A stretch of DNA of 64,000 bases, taken from Nymphaea colorata (taxonomy: Eukaryota > Streptophyta > Magnoliopsida > Nymphaeales > Nymphaeaceae). Positions 49,067-61,036 of this stretch are shown here, in pieces. The stretch lies in the NCBI RefSeq assembly GCF_008831285.2, contig NC_045146.1, positions 16,631,289-16,695,288 of the forward strand, written 5' to 3'. Under the pieces are notes generated by a model. That model did not search any database, was not told where the DNA came from, and saw only the letters and a list, made by a program, of their open reading frames with translations. How positions within the stretch are numbered: the first letter of the stretch is position 1; each line of letters begins with the position of its first letter. A program made the position numbers and the translations under genes.

Positions 49067-49486
49067 AAGGGTAAAGACGAGTCGAGTCGAGCCCAAGTTC
49101 AGTCAGCTCGACAAAAGCAACTCGAGCTCGACTAGGCAAGGCAGTTACGTGTTGAGTTTGAGCTCGACTTGATTAAGGCTCGACAAACTCGTTTGAATAT
49201 ATGGACTATTTCTTTACCATAAATCAAGCTCGACTTGATTAAGACTCGACAAATTTGATTTGTAAAAGCTTACATAATTAATTAACGTTAATATACCGGG
49301 TTTTTAATTAAAAAAACGAGTTGGATATTTAAAAAATCGCTACACGTCATTTTTGACGACTCAATTATTTGAACGAGTGGACTCATGAACTTGAGTTCGA
49401 CTCATTAAGTGACTTGGCTCGAACTCGTTCACAAGGCCAGCTTTAATGAATCGAGCTCAAGCTTGAGCTCGTTGTTCACCCCCTAC
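49067..49486. mobile_element. hAT-type non-autonomous element, CGAGCTCG-rich
   Basis: About 420 bases flanked by TTGGACGC (49059-49066) and TTGGACGG (49487-49494), an 8-base target duplication with one mismatch. Terminal inverted repeats are imperfect: AAGGGTAAAGACGAG on the left against GTAGGGGGTGAACAACGAG read inward from the right. The interior has repeated GCTCGA/TCGAGC motifs and an AT-rich middle. An 8-base duplication and a GGGG-rich end fit hAT elements. Confidence 0.65.
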
Positions 49487-50519
49487 TTGGACGGATAGAT
49501 GCTGATGCATTTGGATAGCCCTTTTCTTCGCAGTCAATTAGCTCTTTGATTGTTACACATACATCGAGACTTCAGGTTCTGTCAATATTCGTCGGATTTT
49601 GGTTCTGCTACCATTTTCTTGCAGCATAAAGAAATCAACTCAGATTGAGTTTGATAGTCGATGGAATGACCAGAACATGATCTCCAAGCATCTACATGGG
49701 GCATGGAATGTGAGATGTGTACAGAAGGTGAAATCCTTGATCATGCCATGAGGATGTTTTCAATCACGCTGCTCGATGCAATTGATCAAACACACCATTT
49801 CAATGCATTGGATAAGTGTTGAAGCCTCATATCTGTCAACAAATGTGGAAAAAGGCTGTTTAGATTGCTATGAAAATGAAAATTTCTACCGGGAAATCTA
49901 AGTAAATTTTTAAAAAAGGTTGAGATTGCTAAGAAAATGAAAATTTCGACGGGGAAACTAAATAAATTTCTTAAAAAGAGACACCCTGATATCCAAAAAG
50001 CTATATCATTCAAAGTAACTTCAATGAAGGTAGATCATGATATTCAGCTTGCACTGGTGCAGACTCAAGCAACCCATTGATGGTATTAGACAGTCGGTGA
50101 AGTTGTTTGAGCCTGAACAATGTTCCTAGATCAAAATTATTGATCGAGTTCATTCGGTCTTGAAAGCCAACATGGTCTTTCACGAATATTTTTTTAGTTT
50201 CATAAACGAAGAGGCATTTTTCATATGAAATTTATCAAGTAGTTCTCCAAATAATTCCACCTGAAGTAACATATGCATCAGGAGTACTTTCAGTTCGTTC
50301 AGTTACTCCTGAACTTTTTTTCTGACAAAATTTACCTAAGAATTTAATCAATTATAAGAACCATTTACAGCCACAAGACTCGGATTCAAACGACTATAAG
50401 CAGGCAGTTTAATTTCGGAAACCCATTTGCACCGACATACAAACTGGGCGTGCATTTCTCCTTCGATTGCGACAAATCAATTCTGTGAGTCCATTTATGC
50501 AGACTCATTAACATTCTCC
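49487..50519. other. Spacer with a 60-base tandem duplication
   Basis: Nothing gene-like is seen apart from the tandem duplication at 49863-49980. Confidence 0.5.
49863..49980 (+). repeat. 60-base tandem duplication
   Basis: GATTGCTATGAAAATGAAAA...AAATTTTTAAAAAAGG is followed directly by GATTGCTAAGAAAATGAAAA...AAATTTCTTAAAAAGAG. The copies are about 85-90% identical. Confidence 0.8.
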
Positions 50520-51195
50520 TGGTTTGGTTTGGTTTGGTTTGGTTCGGTTCAGAAGGGACATCGATGAAGACCCAACAATACTTTGGCTTTGGCTTGACGA
50601 CGGCAAGTTTCAACCTGGCAATCAATGCTGTGTCGATTTGCCTCCCGAAGAGGCAGAGGAGTGGCCATAATGGCGTAGCTTACATTGACATGGAGAAGGC
50701 TCTGAAAGCGGACCGATATCTGGAGGTTCACGTGAACATGACCAGGCCGTGATGGAATGTGAAGACAATAAACCAGATGATCGTATTGATGTGCGTTTTT
50801 GATGAGGAAGCTTCCTCGTTTGACCCCTGTAATGTCCCAGTTGGGGGAGGTGAGATCCAGTGAGAACTCAATGCCGACCATGCATCAGATAGGTCAAGGG
50901 CAGGATGTGATCAGGGAATTCGACGTACAGTACATAAAGGAGGGAAGATCGTCATCAATGGCGATCCTCAACGTCGCTTAATGCCAAATTCGGGAAGAGA
51001 TGTGTCCTGGGGAGTCTCGCTAGCAACAGCCCATCGTCGTCATCTTCGGCGACACAGTCAATATCAACAGCGATGGCGGTCTGCCGTGGGAACATCGGCA
51101 TTTCGGCAGCAAGCACGTGGATATCAGCAGCAGATGTTTGTAGTAGCCGCATCTGATGACTGTACGTTTGGAAGCAAAGGAAAATTCTCATAAAC
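50520..51195. other. GC-richer island, unidentified, possibly a decayed gene
   Basis: Base composition rises against its surroundings. Open frames of 60-110 codons occur on both strands, for example + 50534-50752, ending in DRYLEVHVNMTRP, and + 50799-50981. No frame stays open through the island and I recognise no family. It starts next to a short (GGTTT)n run at 50521-50545. It could be a gene relic, a single exon of an unseen gene, or chance. Confidence 0.3.
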
Positions 51196-54172
51196 TGTTA
51201 CGTGCAATGCAATTATCGTGCATTGGTGATCAGATCCGTGCACATGTGTGTGGACGAGGGCATGTTCCTTTGACCACTGGGACACACTCAATGAATTTCT
51301 CAAATCCATAGCTAACCTTCCTTAGAAGTTTTTTGGTATCCATGCACCTAGCTGGTCATGAATGAGCAGAAGAAGTATTTCCTCCTATCATAAAAAAAAG
51401 CTGAAACACCACCATTTTTCTTCATCATTCCGCTGTATCAAACCTACTTTCAGTACTTGGTAGTGACGCCCTCCTATGCTTCAATTTGCACATTGCTTAA
51501 TGAAGTTGATGAAACTGTTATTGAGAAACCATTTCTAAATTCTAATGTGCATAGATCTTAGAAAGACAGAAAAAAGGAAACCTGAATCACCTGATGAAAG
51601 CAATTTCACAATAACTAGGTCCAGATCTTGCTCCCACGTGGTTTTCATTGGCACCAACAGTCAAAATTTATCAACTTAATTTGGTGTTAGCAAACTTGAA
51701 AATGATCTTCTAATTAAGCTTTGGACAAAACAGAGAAGATCTGTCGATTGTGTTATAGACTAATTCGATACAAATTGTTTTAGACACTTAAAAACGATCA
51801 TATGGAAGTTCACACATAGTTGATATCCCAGACAAATTTTAGACACTTAAAAACCGTACTTAAACATGTTCTTGACTCGATCTGACAAGTAAATGTCTTC
51901 ATGGATGGCCCAAAGTCTCATTACCAACTATGCTTAACTCGAGTTCACCTTTATTAAAGATCTTTTTTTGCATCCGGTGTTATTCATATATAATCTGGAC
52001 GCGTGATCTCGATTTGAGTTAGTCGCAAACATGATCTCCCGACAGCTTATGCAGCAATAAATCTAAAGGTCTAATTAGATCCACAGGCAGCTTGACCTAA
52101 AGCAGTGTGTGGTGTGTGGAATGGGGAAACAAAGTATAAATCAAGTCAGATTCTGCAGTGGAACAATATTTCAGATTTCTACGGCGCAACAGACATTAAA
52201 CATATAAACAACAACAGCTTGTAAATATACTAGTTGTAGGCAAAAGAAAAGACCAAGTTATCAGATGCTTGACTCCATCATGTAAGCCAGTCAAACCATC
52301 AAGAGCAAGCTTAGAAATAAAATAAATGCAAGATTTGATCATGAAAGATATGCTACACGCAAGTTGGTTGATTTAAAACTGAAAGAAATTAAGTGCAAAT
52401 TCGGTTTGTAATGCATGGGGGAACAGGATTGAGTCTCATGGAAGAAATTAGATACAATGCTTAATGAATGATCAAGGTGAATAAATTACAACTACTTACG
52501 ACCGTGTATACAGTTAGAATACATATATACGAAAATTGGTAGAAACCAGACCATTAGGTAAGAGACAAAAACTAGATCCTTTGGATAGGATGTTTAAGGC
52601 ATTTGTTTTGCAATCTCACTTTACCCATTCGATCTTAAGTTGGCCATCTTTTGGATTTTAATAGTGTTTTTATAATAAGTAGAAACTAATGGCTCCCAAG
52701 ATTTTGATAATAGAAAATTTCATATTTTCCATAAAAACAGCTTCAATAAAGCAAGTTTTATACCAAAATAGTTTTTATAAATATATTAAGATGTTTATAT
52801 TCTTTAAAATAAATTGTTAGCAAAAAATAAGGGGTCGGGTTGTTGTCTTTGACCTATTTTTAGCCAAAAATAAGTAAGTAAGTAAGTATATATATATATA
52901 TATACACACACACATTACTTGCTTGGTGTTCACCTTCACACAGTCAGTTTTCCCGTTTTGTTCTCGTAGGGAGCTGCGTTTCATCTTTTTGAGGGCATTC
53001 TCATAATGAACACCCGAACATCTTGAGCTCTATGTGCATATGTTTGCAATCACATTTGTGAACTTGATAGCTTGTTAGACACAACTTTTATGGAGTAAAG
53101 GGTTAAATTAAGACTTTAAAGTTGAAGGAAGTCAGTAGTTCTTTTAGCATAGGCTGATAGTAGGTTTGCCTAACCTCAGATTGTCTTATCATTTAAAAAA
53201 AAAGGTAGAGATGGAGCAAACAATTTTTGATTGATTGAGAGGCAGTAGTATACAAGTTTTAGATTTCTAAAAGCAGAAATATGTAAATGAAGAAAGTGGG
53301 TATGAGGTATTAATAGAGAAGTAACCAATCTTTGGATAGGTGTGGGCAACTGCCCGCACAAGCCTCCACCTGCCTCCACCTTCGGAAAAGGACAACACAC
53401 ATGGTTGTCTATGCCACGCAAGTGCATGCATGCATGAGGAGTGAACCATAAGGTCAGGTCAGGTCAAGCATGTTAGGTTAGGTTTCCAAAAGCAGGAGTT
53501 GTGGGTTCTGTTAGGTGCATGCATGCAATCAATGTGCACCGTAAGTAAGAGCAGTGGGGTTTTTTTTGTTGTTGTAATTTTCTAAAAAGAAGTGTCCTTT
53601 CTTGTCTTTTTACTTTTTTCGATTTTCATCACGAAAATTCATGCAAGCACATATAACCAGGTTTGCGTTGACAAACACACACATTAATCATTCTATTATT
53701 ATTAAATATTTTGAAAGTTCCCTTTTGTTTCATTGTTTTGTTTGTATATACATTTGAGATTTAAATAAATGGTTTTTTGAGTCTATGTCCCTCAATTTTA
53801 GATTTTTACAATACTGAAGGAGGTCAGGCTAACTGCTAGCCCGTTAATATGAAAGTCTTGATGTGACTCACTGGCAAGGCGCATGAATCTTTTTTTTTTC
53901 TCGTGGCTATGATGTAGGGTGGCATTTTGTGGAATCATCTAGCCTATCGCTTAATACTATAAGGCAAGGCAAGGAGGGAGCTAGAAAATTTTCAAAGAGA
54001 CATTAGTTATCAAAATTTGAAAGGAACACCAATATGTAAACCAGAAAAATTACTCTAAAATATCTAAAATATCAATATGAATTTTTTGTTGGTATGTGTA
54101 GACAACTGCCTGCACAGTCTTACAAGGACCTAAGTTCATTGAGACTGCGACGTTTCACTAACACCTGCATGC
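51196..54172. other. AT-rich spacer
   Basis: No gene is seen. It includes a (TA)n/(CA)n microsatellite at 52887-52914. A GGGCAACTGCCCGCAC motif at 53343-53358 and a degenerate element from about 53969 both belong to the dispersed repeat family described at 4088. Confidence 0.5.
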
Positions 54173-54329
54173 AGGGGCGGAGGGAGGGGAGGGCCCGCCT
54201 AGGCCATGGCCCCACCCTGGCCAATGAACAAAAAAATTATGCCATCTATTTTTTGGATTTGAATTCAATTTGGCCCTACCAGGTTAGGCTGTTGGCCCAC
54301 CCCTAAAGAAAATCCTGGCTCCGCCTATG
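54173..54329. mobile_element. 157-base MITE with 9-base target duplication
   Basis: Flanked by CCTGCATGC on both sides (54164-54172 and 54330-54338). The ends are imperfect inverted repeats, AGGGGCGGAGGGAGGGG and, read inward from the right, CATAGGCGGAGCCAGGA. A 9-base duplication suggests Mutator-type mobilisation. The interior is GC-rich on the left (GGGCCCGCCTAGGCCATGGC). Confidence 0.75.
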
Positions 54330-57300
54330 CCTGCATGCTTACATATATACTGAATTTCTTTAGTTCAGTGAATGCTAAGTAGCAACTGGTCTAAGTCCCC
54401 ATGTATTGTTGGTCATTGCCAATGTGTAAAAAAATATTGAAACTTTAGCATGTGAAACAACACTATTTTAACTAAACAGGCCCAAAAAATAATTGCTCCA
54501 CCGCCACTGTTCCATTATCACTACCCGAGTGAGAGCCGAAGCTTCATTAACACAAAGAAAAGTAATCGCACATTGGCGTAACTATTGCTTCCTAGTCTTG
54601 CCTTCAATTTTGATGATCATATTTTCCCACTTCTGGATTCCATGCTATAGCTAGTCTTCCATATTATAACATCTCTTTACATGTGACCTCTTAACCAACC
54701 GATAAGCCGTATCCATCTTTTTTTCTCCTTTTTTACTTGAACTTTTTTTTTTAGGTGAAAAACTGGTCGGCCAATTTCTTATATACAAATTAATCAGGTT
54801 TTTGTCTGGCCAGATGAGGAAATCCCCAGACCAAAACCAAACTGATTAATGCACCCTTGTTAATTAATGAATTTGTAGTTGGCAATGCCATGTGACGTCA
54901 AAGGTGGGGTTGCCGAAGAGTAGGATTAATTTATTCAAATTACCGCTCTAAATTCAACCATGAACGGCTATATGTATACATATCATATAAAATATTAGGA
55001 GCTAGCTGATTTTGACAAATATCTAAATCCAATCATAGGGAATTAGATTAACCACGTACGCAATAGCTTCCTCTATCCAAAGAAGAATCCTAAGCTGCAT
55101 CTGATTAGCTAACACATGTACATAGAACCTAGCTGAATGCAAGAATGATCATGTCAGATTCAAAAACAATATATTGTGCAGATAATCAATTATCATATAT
55201 AGTTCCAAAATGTTTAGGCAGATAGCTAGCGTTTCGGAAAAACTAGTAGCTGATCATGAGCTAGATTCCTGAATAAAAGAATTAATAAATGAAGCGATCG
55301 TCTTCTTCATAGCTCATGAATCATCAATGGGCAGAAAAAACATTTGGGCATTCGGCTTTTGATATAAAAATAGATATAGATAAACAATTGATTATTACAG
55401 TTGCATGGCACTGATGAGTCTATGTGGGTTCCCCGTTGTGCAGTGCAACACAGAGGCATTGGATAAGTAGGCGATGCAAAGGAAAAGATGACGGAGCCAT
55501 TGCCGGGAAAAGTTAGAGAATCTGCAGTTCTTTAGAGTGTGTCCTTTTCTGCTGCAAAAGATCTCCACTTACGGAGAGAAAGAGAGAGAGAAGAAGTACA
55601 TTTTGCAAGAGCCGTTTAAGGATCATATACAGATCAATTGCTGGTAACCTTTTTTTACGTTGAAGACAAGAATCCATCGTTTTTTCAGTTTAATCTACCA
55701 TGGTTAATAGCTTCAGTTGGAAAATGCTGAACTTGTAAGGGATATTGCCAGGGGCGGAGTTAGAATATTCTAGTTAAGAGGAAAAAATTGCTCAGAAATA
55801 TTAATATAAAAATAAGAAGTTTTTTTTTGTTGTCCATATGAATAATTGCCGACATGCAATCCACACCTGCGAGTCCTACCTTTCCTTGCAAGTTGAAGCT
55901 CTTTCATGGCCATGCCTTTCAAGGTTTCCTTGTAATCGGAAGAAGTCATATCAAGGGCACATGTGCCTCTTGGCAGCGAAAGATTTTGATCTTGCTTTCG
56001 ATGCCAGAGGGGAGACATGTTGAACGGGGAGAGAGCGACTGATAGAAACCAGACGTTGAGTGGAGACCGGTGATAAATTTCCGGTTGTTCACGCGACCAC
56101 CTCCGCGGTTGGGTGTTTTTCCCTACACGAACCAAATTCAAGTGTGCGTGCCCACGAGCACTAGCTAGCTACCTTCATCATCAGTCGTTCAAGTAGTCCA
56201 TCTTTGTTCAAACACGTCCACGTCTTCCAGTGAAGGAATCTTGTGAAGAACTCATCCCCAATGCAAATTTTTTTTGCGCACTGACATTATTAAAACACCA
56301 GTAAACGCGTTCTTCATGTCTAAGTCATTGGTTTTCTTTTTTGAGAATCGAAGATCCAGTTTCGGGCATATGTGTTGGTAAGTTATACCCTCGTGATAAT
56401 TTTCAAAGGTTTATTTATAAGTTATGAACTGTTATTCATTGTGTCCATCAGGTTCCTGATCACGTTGGTAAGATTAAAATCTTGAAGAGTTTAAATGATC
56501 TCATTCTCGAAATACAATTCAATCAATGATATGAAATACAGGGGATGCGATGATGAGCTCAAAGTGGCAGCACTCAATGGCTAGAACAAAAGCATCACAA
56601 ACGTGCACATCCTAAACCAGCTAGTACCGACAAATTCAAAAGTTGGTGGTTTTGCTTGTCATTGGAGGACAAAAAGCCACAAAAGCAAAAGAGGATATTA
56701 CTTAGCTTGTGGACCTTAGAGTGAGAGAGATTGAGAGAGAGAAAGCACTTTGAGTCATTGGCCCCGGTTTGGCGTAGACAAGATATGCAACCATACATGT
56801 GTCTAACTTCACTATAATGGGATTTTGAAAAAACTCGATGTGGGCGTTTGAGTCACTGCCGTGGATGCATCTGCAACTAGACCGGTGTCTAACTTCATTG
56901 GCCGACACCAGTCACACTGTAACTCCACTACTACCCCGGATCCTTGCAAAATGGCATAAGTTGTAGCATTCATAAATAAACAAGAGAGTAATTAAAGGAA
57001 TACCAGTCAATGGATGTCACACAAGTAGTTCTCAAAGAATATATATATATATATATTCACGTAGCTATATACAGGAAGAGTTGCTGGATATGATTAGCGT
57101 GCGAAAAGCATGAATGCCCTAGAAGAAGCAAATGTTGGGGATGTGTTTCAATCAGAACTAGGCAGGATAGGTTTTTCCATTGTCTACAAGGTCATAGATC
57201 ATCAGGTCAAAGAAGAGTGGAGAGCCTGTTTCTAGAAAATCGACTCGAATCTGATATCAACCTAACAATGTAATAGCTTAAGGCTTTTGCATTTGTCTTT

Positions 57301-57569
57301 TGCTCTGTTAATTCTGATCTAAACTCAAGCCTTGATGAACCTCCATGATCTAGAATTTGATCCGAATATAATACTTGAGCCTTGGTAACATGTTATCTAA
57401 TACGTGTTTGAGTTTCACAACTGTGAAAGGGACGGTCATGAGGATAAGTGATTCATGTTTGATTGAGTGGGTGTCAATTTTCACTTTTCTTATGAATACA
57501 AATCTTGCCAGGCAACTGCAGGAAATAAACTTCATCTTAAGGGTTTGCCAGATTCTTACGGTACCAAAC
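54330..57569. other. Spacer without recognised genes
   Basis: A degenerate GGGGCGGAGTTAG-type repeat starts at about 55752. The 123-codon frame at 55770-56141 (minus) overlaps it and has no known domain. An (AT)n run lies at 57040-57056. No RNA gene is seen. Confidence 0.5.
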
Positions 57570-57925
57570 AGTGGTAGAGCCACATGTGGGTTGCTCCTCA
57601 ATGCTTCCTTATTTCCACATTAACATATTTCAAATATTTTCTCTATTATATATATGAGTTAGCCTGGGCGTCGGGTCCGGTCGACCTGTTTAGATTAATT
57701 TTTTTTTTAATTTTTTTTTGTTTTAAAAATATATATTTATTATTAATAAATATATTTTATATTTAAAAAAATATTTTACATTAAAAAAATTATTTTTAAT
57801 TTTAAATGGACCGGGCCCGGGCCAGTCTCACTGGCCCGATGCCCACCCTTAATATGAGTGCCCATTCAAATGTCAAAATATGCGAACCAATGCCTTTTTA
57901 AAAATTTTTTTTTGGCTCTGCCACT
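57570..57925. mobile_element. MITE with AGTGGYAGAGCCA termini, interrupted by a second element
   Basis: AGTGGTAGAGCCA at 57570-57582 is the inverse of TGGCTCTGCCACT at 57913-57925 apart from one base. The element belongs to the same family as 4088-4245. About 190 bases of its length are an inserted hAT-like MITE (57660-57851). No clear target duplication of the outer element is seen. Confidence 0.65.
57660..57851. mobile_element. hAT-like MITE nested in another MITE
   Basis: The 192-base segment is flanked by ATATGAGT at 57652-57659 and 57852-57859, an exact 8-base target duplication. Termini are TAGCCTGGGCGTCGGG and, inverted, TAAGGGTGGGCATCGGG. The middle is almost pure A/T. All of this is typical of short hAT derivatives. 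Confidence 0.75.
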
Positions 57926-59742
57926 ATAATCAAACATGTACTTTGTTATAATTTTTTGTTTACAACTTTTAAGTCTATTGAAGTGACTGAGGGTAGTAAA
58001 AAGTCACATCACTCATCTACATGAAGAAAAAAGGAACAAAACTTAGGCTTGTATATGGTAATTATCATAAAATAAAAGTGCCTTAAAATGAAATATATAA
58101 ATAAATGAAATATATAAATATTGTGCCCCATCTAAGTCCTACCCAACCCCATGACCCCGGAAGCAAGAGAAACGGGATCCTTCTCACCGACAAATGAAAT
58201 ATATAAAATATTTGTCCCGAACCCTAAGCCTAGTAAGTCATGACCTTTGTAACACAATTGTGACAGTTTCAGGCTTTCTTCAGACAGTGGGTTGTTATAA
58301 CCTCCTACTCACCGACAAATGAAACATGTAAAATATTTGTCCCGAATATCCTAAGCCTAGTAAGTCATGACCTTTGTAACACACGAGAAGTTTCTTTTTA
58401 AGTCCCAAACCCTAAGCCACGTTGATCAAGATTTTCAAGCGCTGAGCAACCTAACACTTCCTTTAACGTAAGTCCCCTCAACTTTTTGAAAGTTTGCAAG
58501 TCATCAAAAGCATAAATCACAAAGCTACATCACGTAATGACGATTAGTCAAAAACCCAATTTGGAAAAGAGTTTGAAAAATGTTGATGAGGCGTAGACCT
58601 AACTGGTTCAAATCACACGAGTCCTACTCGTAATTATGAGGGGTGGGCTCAACCTAATCGTGCAAACTTCGCAATCTCGAGGTCTTTGTTGGGCATGGGT
58701 CCGGCGTCGACCGACCAGGCATGTGAGACCCATGGCTCGGTGTGGGTCAGTCCCCAGTCTTCACTTGACCACAAAAGCAACACGCCATGTCGTTTTTCAA
58801 CATGGCTTTCCATTGTGAAATTATTTGTGGTATTATTGGTGCTTCTTGTTGTTTTTTGTACTAATAATAAGCTGTTCTTCCTTCTTCTTTCTTTCTCCGA
58901 AAAGGAAAAGAAGTTGATCTCTCCCACAAAAGAGATGATCCAATACGTCACCTGACATGTCTATATATCTTAGGTTCTGGTAAGGCCTACAAGTAGAAGT
59001 ATTGATAATTGAGCACCTAAACATTTGTCCATTGTAAAGGCACCAAAAAATCTGAATCACATGGCAGTAAGTACAAGCCCTTCACTCTTGTCTTAATTCT
59101 ACCAAAATGCAACTCCCAAGAAGAAGAAGATATAAGAAAGAGAGACAGAGATAACTTGAGAGTGACAGAATTCATGGTTAAATATACTTGAAACTAGAGA
59201 GACAATGATCCAGAGAAACTTGTTTCGTTTTGAAACTAAACAAGGTGAAATTGGCATAGTTTACTTAACAGTGCACAATTCTTCTAAAAGATCCAAAACA
59301 ATAATTTGTGCAGAGAAAGGTGTAAATATATAGAAAAAGCAGTAATTTGGTATTCATAAAATATTGAAAATAAAGAAAGATATGTGGTTAAATAGAATGA
59401 ATATATTCTTTTATACAAAAGTGCAGGAACATGATTTGCAGTCAGCATTTGTCTCCGCACCACTGGACCACATGTCAAACGGATTCAAACATGCGCTACC
59501 TTGTCAAAGAGCGGACAAGTTGTCCCCGCCAAATGAGCGACGTTCCCACATTTTAAAGCTCCGCACGGACAACGTTAACGTGGAATAAGAAGCAACCAGG
59601 AGAGTTAAGAAAAAAAAAAATCCTATTTATCTTTCGTTCTTCCGACTCTCATCCTTTCCCAGGCCCTAAAAGGAAAAAAAAAAAAGACTTTTCTAAAGGA
59701 CTGTACTACCCAAAACTATATATATATAATTGGTAAAATAAT
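57926..59742. other. Spacer with a 75-base repeat pair
   Basis: Apart from the direct repeats at 58183-58384 nothing gene-like is seen. CCTAACTGGTTCAAATCACA at about 58599 resembles a weak Pol III B box. Confidence 0.45.
58183..58384 (+). repeat. Direct repeat pair of about 75 bases
   Basis: 58183-58256 and 58308-58384 share CTCACCGACAAATGAAA, AAAATATTTGTCCCGAA and CTAAGCCTAGTAAGTCATGA with few differences, separated by about 50 bases. Confidence 0.85.
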
Positions 59743-60086
59743 ATTTTAAATAAAACAAAAACATCTTAAATAGGAATCCCTACATGATCAAAATGTTGAT
59801 ATTATATGAGCGAGCCGTTCAATTTTACCTATTGTCAAAATACAATTAACTTAATATATGTTTCTATAAGTTGAGATCTTACCTGGAAGGTTAGATTAAT
59901 AAGGTATTTTTTATAATCTAACCTTCCAGGTAAGATCTCAACTTATAGAAACATATATTAAGTTAATTATTTTTTAAAGTTAATTGTATTTTGATAATAG
60001 GTAAAATTGAACGGCTCGCTCATATAATATCAACATTTTGATCATGTAGGGGTTCCTATGTAAGATGTTTTTGTTTTATTTAAAAT
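59743..60086. repeat. Foldback (hairpin) element, arms about 160-170 bases
   Basis: 59743-59898 is the inverse of 59914-60086, with a 15-base loop. The right arm carries an extra insert of about 17 bases. Landmarks such as GAGCGAGCCGTTCAATTTTA and its inverse TAAAATTGAACGGCTCGCTC match exactly. It is AT-rich with no coding capacity. If transcribed it would form a long, nearly perfect hairpin. It is probably a foldback MITE. Confidence 0.9.
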
Positions 60087-60270
60087 TAATTTTTTAGCAA
60101 CAATTTAAAACGAACTCCTTTTGAATCGCCGAAATTGTAGGACAGGTGGAGACGTTAGGTGTGCTCTTTGGTGTCGAGAGTATTACAAAACAATTCTTTT
60201 GTAAAACTTTCAATGAAATGTTCAAAATCTCAGCTTCCTTGCTAACTAGAGAAAACACACACACACACAG

Positions 60271-60799
60271 TGCCAGAGTCAAGTTTCTTACTTGGTGAAC
60301 TGTCGAAAGGATTTGTGTATTGTTTTCCGCTTCCAAAAGTTAAAAATAAAAACAGTCTGCATTGCCTTGACGTCTTGTAGTTGAAGACCTGCTGTCACAA
60401 GCAACTGCAAACCCTTTCATCTATCCTTCCTTCCTTGTCAAGTTCGCCTTCCCATTTGATCAGTTGCATTTCAAACGGACAGCACCTACTTTGTTCAAAA
60501 ACTTAACTTCCTTGCTCTCGACACCAAAGAGCACACCTACTATTGGCTGTTTGAAATGACCTGTGAAATGCGTTTTGCGTGGAGCTGCTGTCCGTTTGAA
60601 AAGCAACTGATCAAATGGGAAGGCGAACTTGACAAGGAAGGAGGGATAGATGAAAGGGTTTGCAGTTGCTTGTGACAGCAGGTCTTCAACTACAAGACGT
60701 CAAGGCAATGCAGACTGTTTTTATTTTTAACTTTTGGAAGCGGAAAACAATACACAAATCCTTTCGACAGTTCACCAAGTAAGAAACTTGACTCTGGCA
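60271..60799. repeat. Recent inverted duplication, 214-base arms with 101-base spacer
   Basis: 60271-60484 is the inverse of 60586-60799 with only two substitutions and no gap by eye. A further perfect 25-base inverted pair links 60156-60180 to 60515-60539 inside the spacer. Each arm opens the same 22-codon stretch (MEAENNTQILSTVHQVRNLT), so two open frames here are mirror copies and not evidence of coding. The right arm lies 238 bases beyond the GH3 stop and may fall in its 3' untranslated region. Confidence 0.92.
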
Positions 60800-61036
60800 G
60801 ATACTTTGCGTAAAACACAAATTAAGAGCATGAATCTCAACTCATCTCAATCAGAAGAGACAAATGAAGCTGGAGAAGGTAACGGGACATATTATGTTAA
60901 TCATTTAACTGAGACAGAAAGATGATGCAACACTATATGCTCGCTCAACAACATTTTTGACAGAATTTACTTTCAAGAGAAAACAAAAAGAAACACTAAC
61001 AAAACAAATATTTATGAAAGACGAGTAAACAGTAAA

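Noticed and set aside
55770-56141. 123-codon minus-strand frame
   Set aside because: It overlaps a dispersed repeat and shows no known motif. There is no promoter or splice context.
60094-60925. Two frames starting with the same 22 residues (minus 60094-60336 and plus 60734-60925)
   Set aside because: The shared peptide is a direct result of the inverted duplication. No family resemblance and no splice support.
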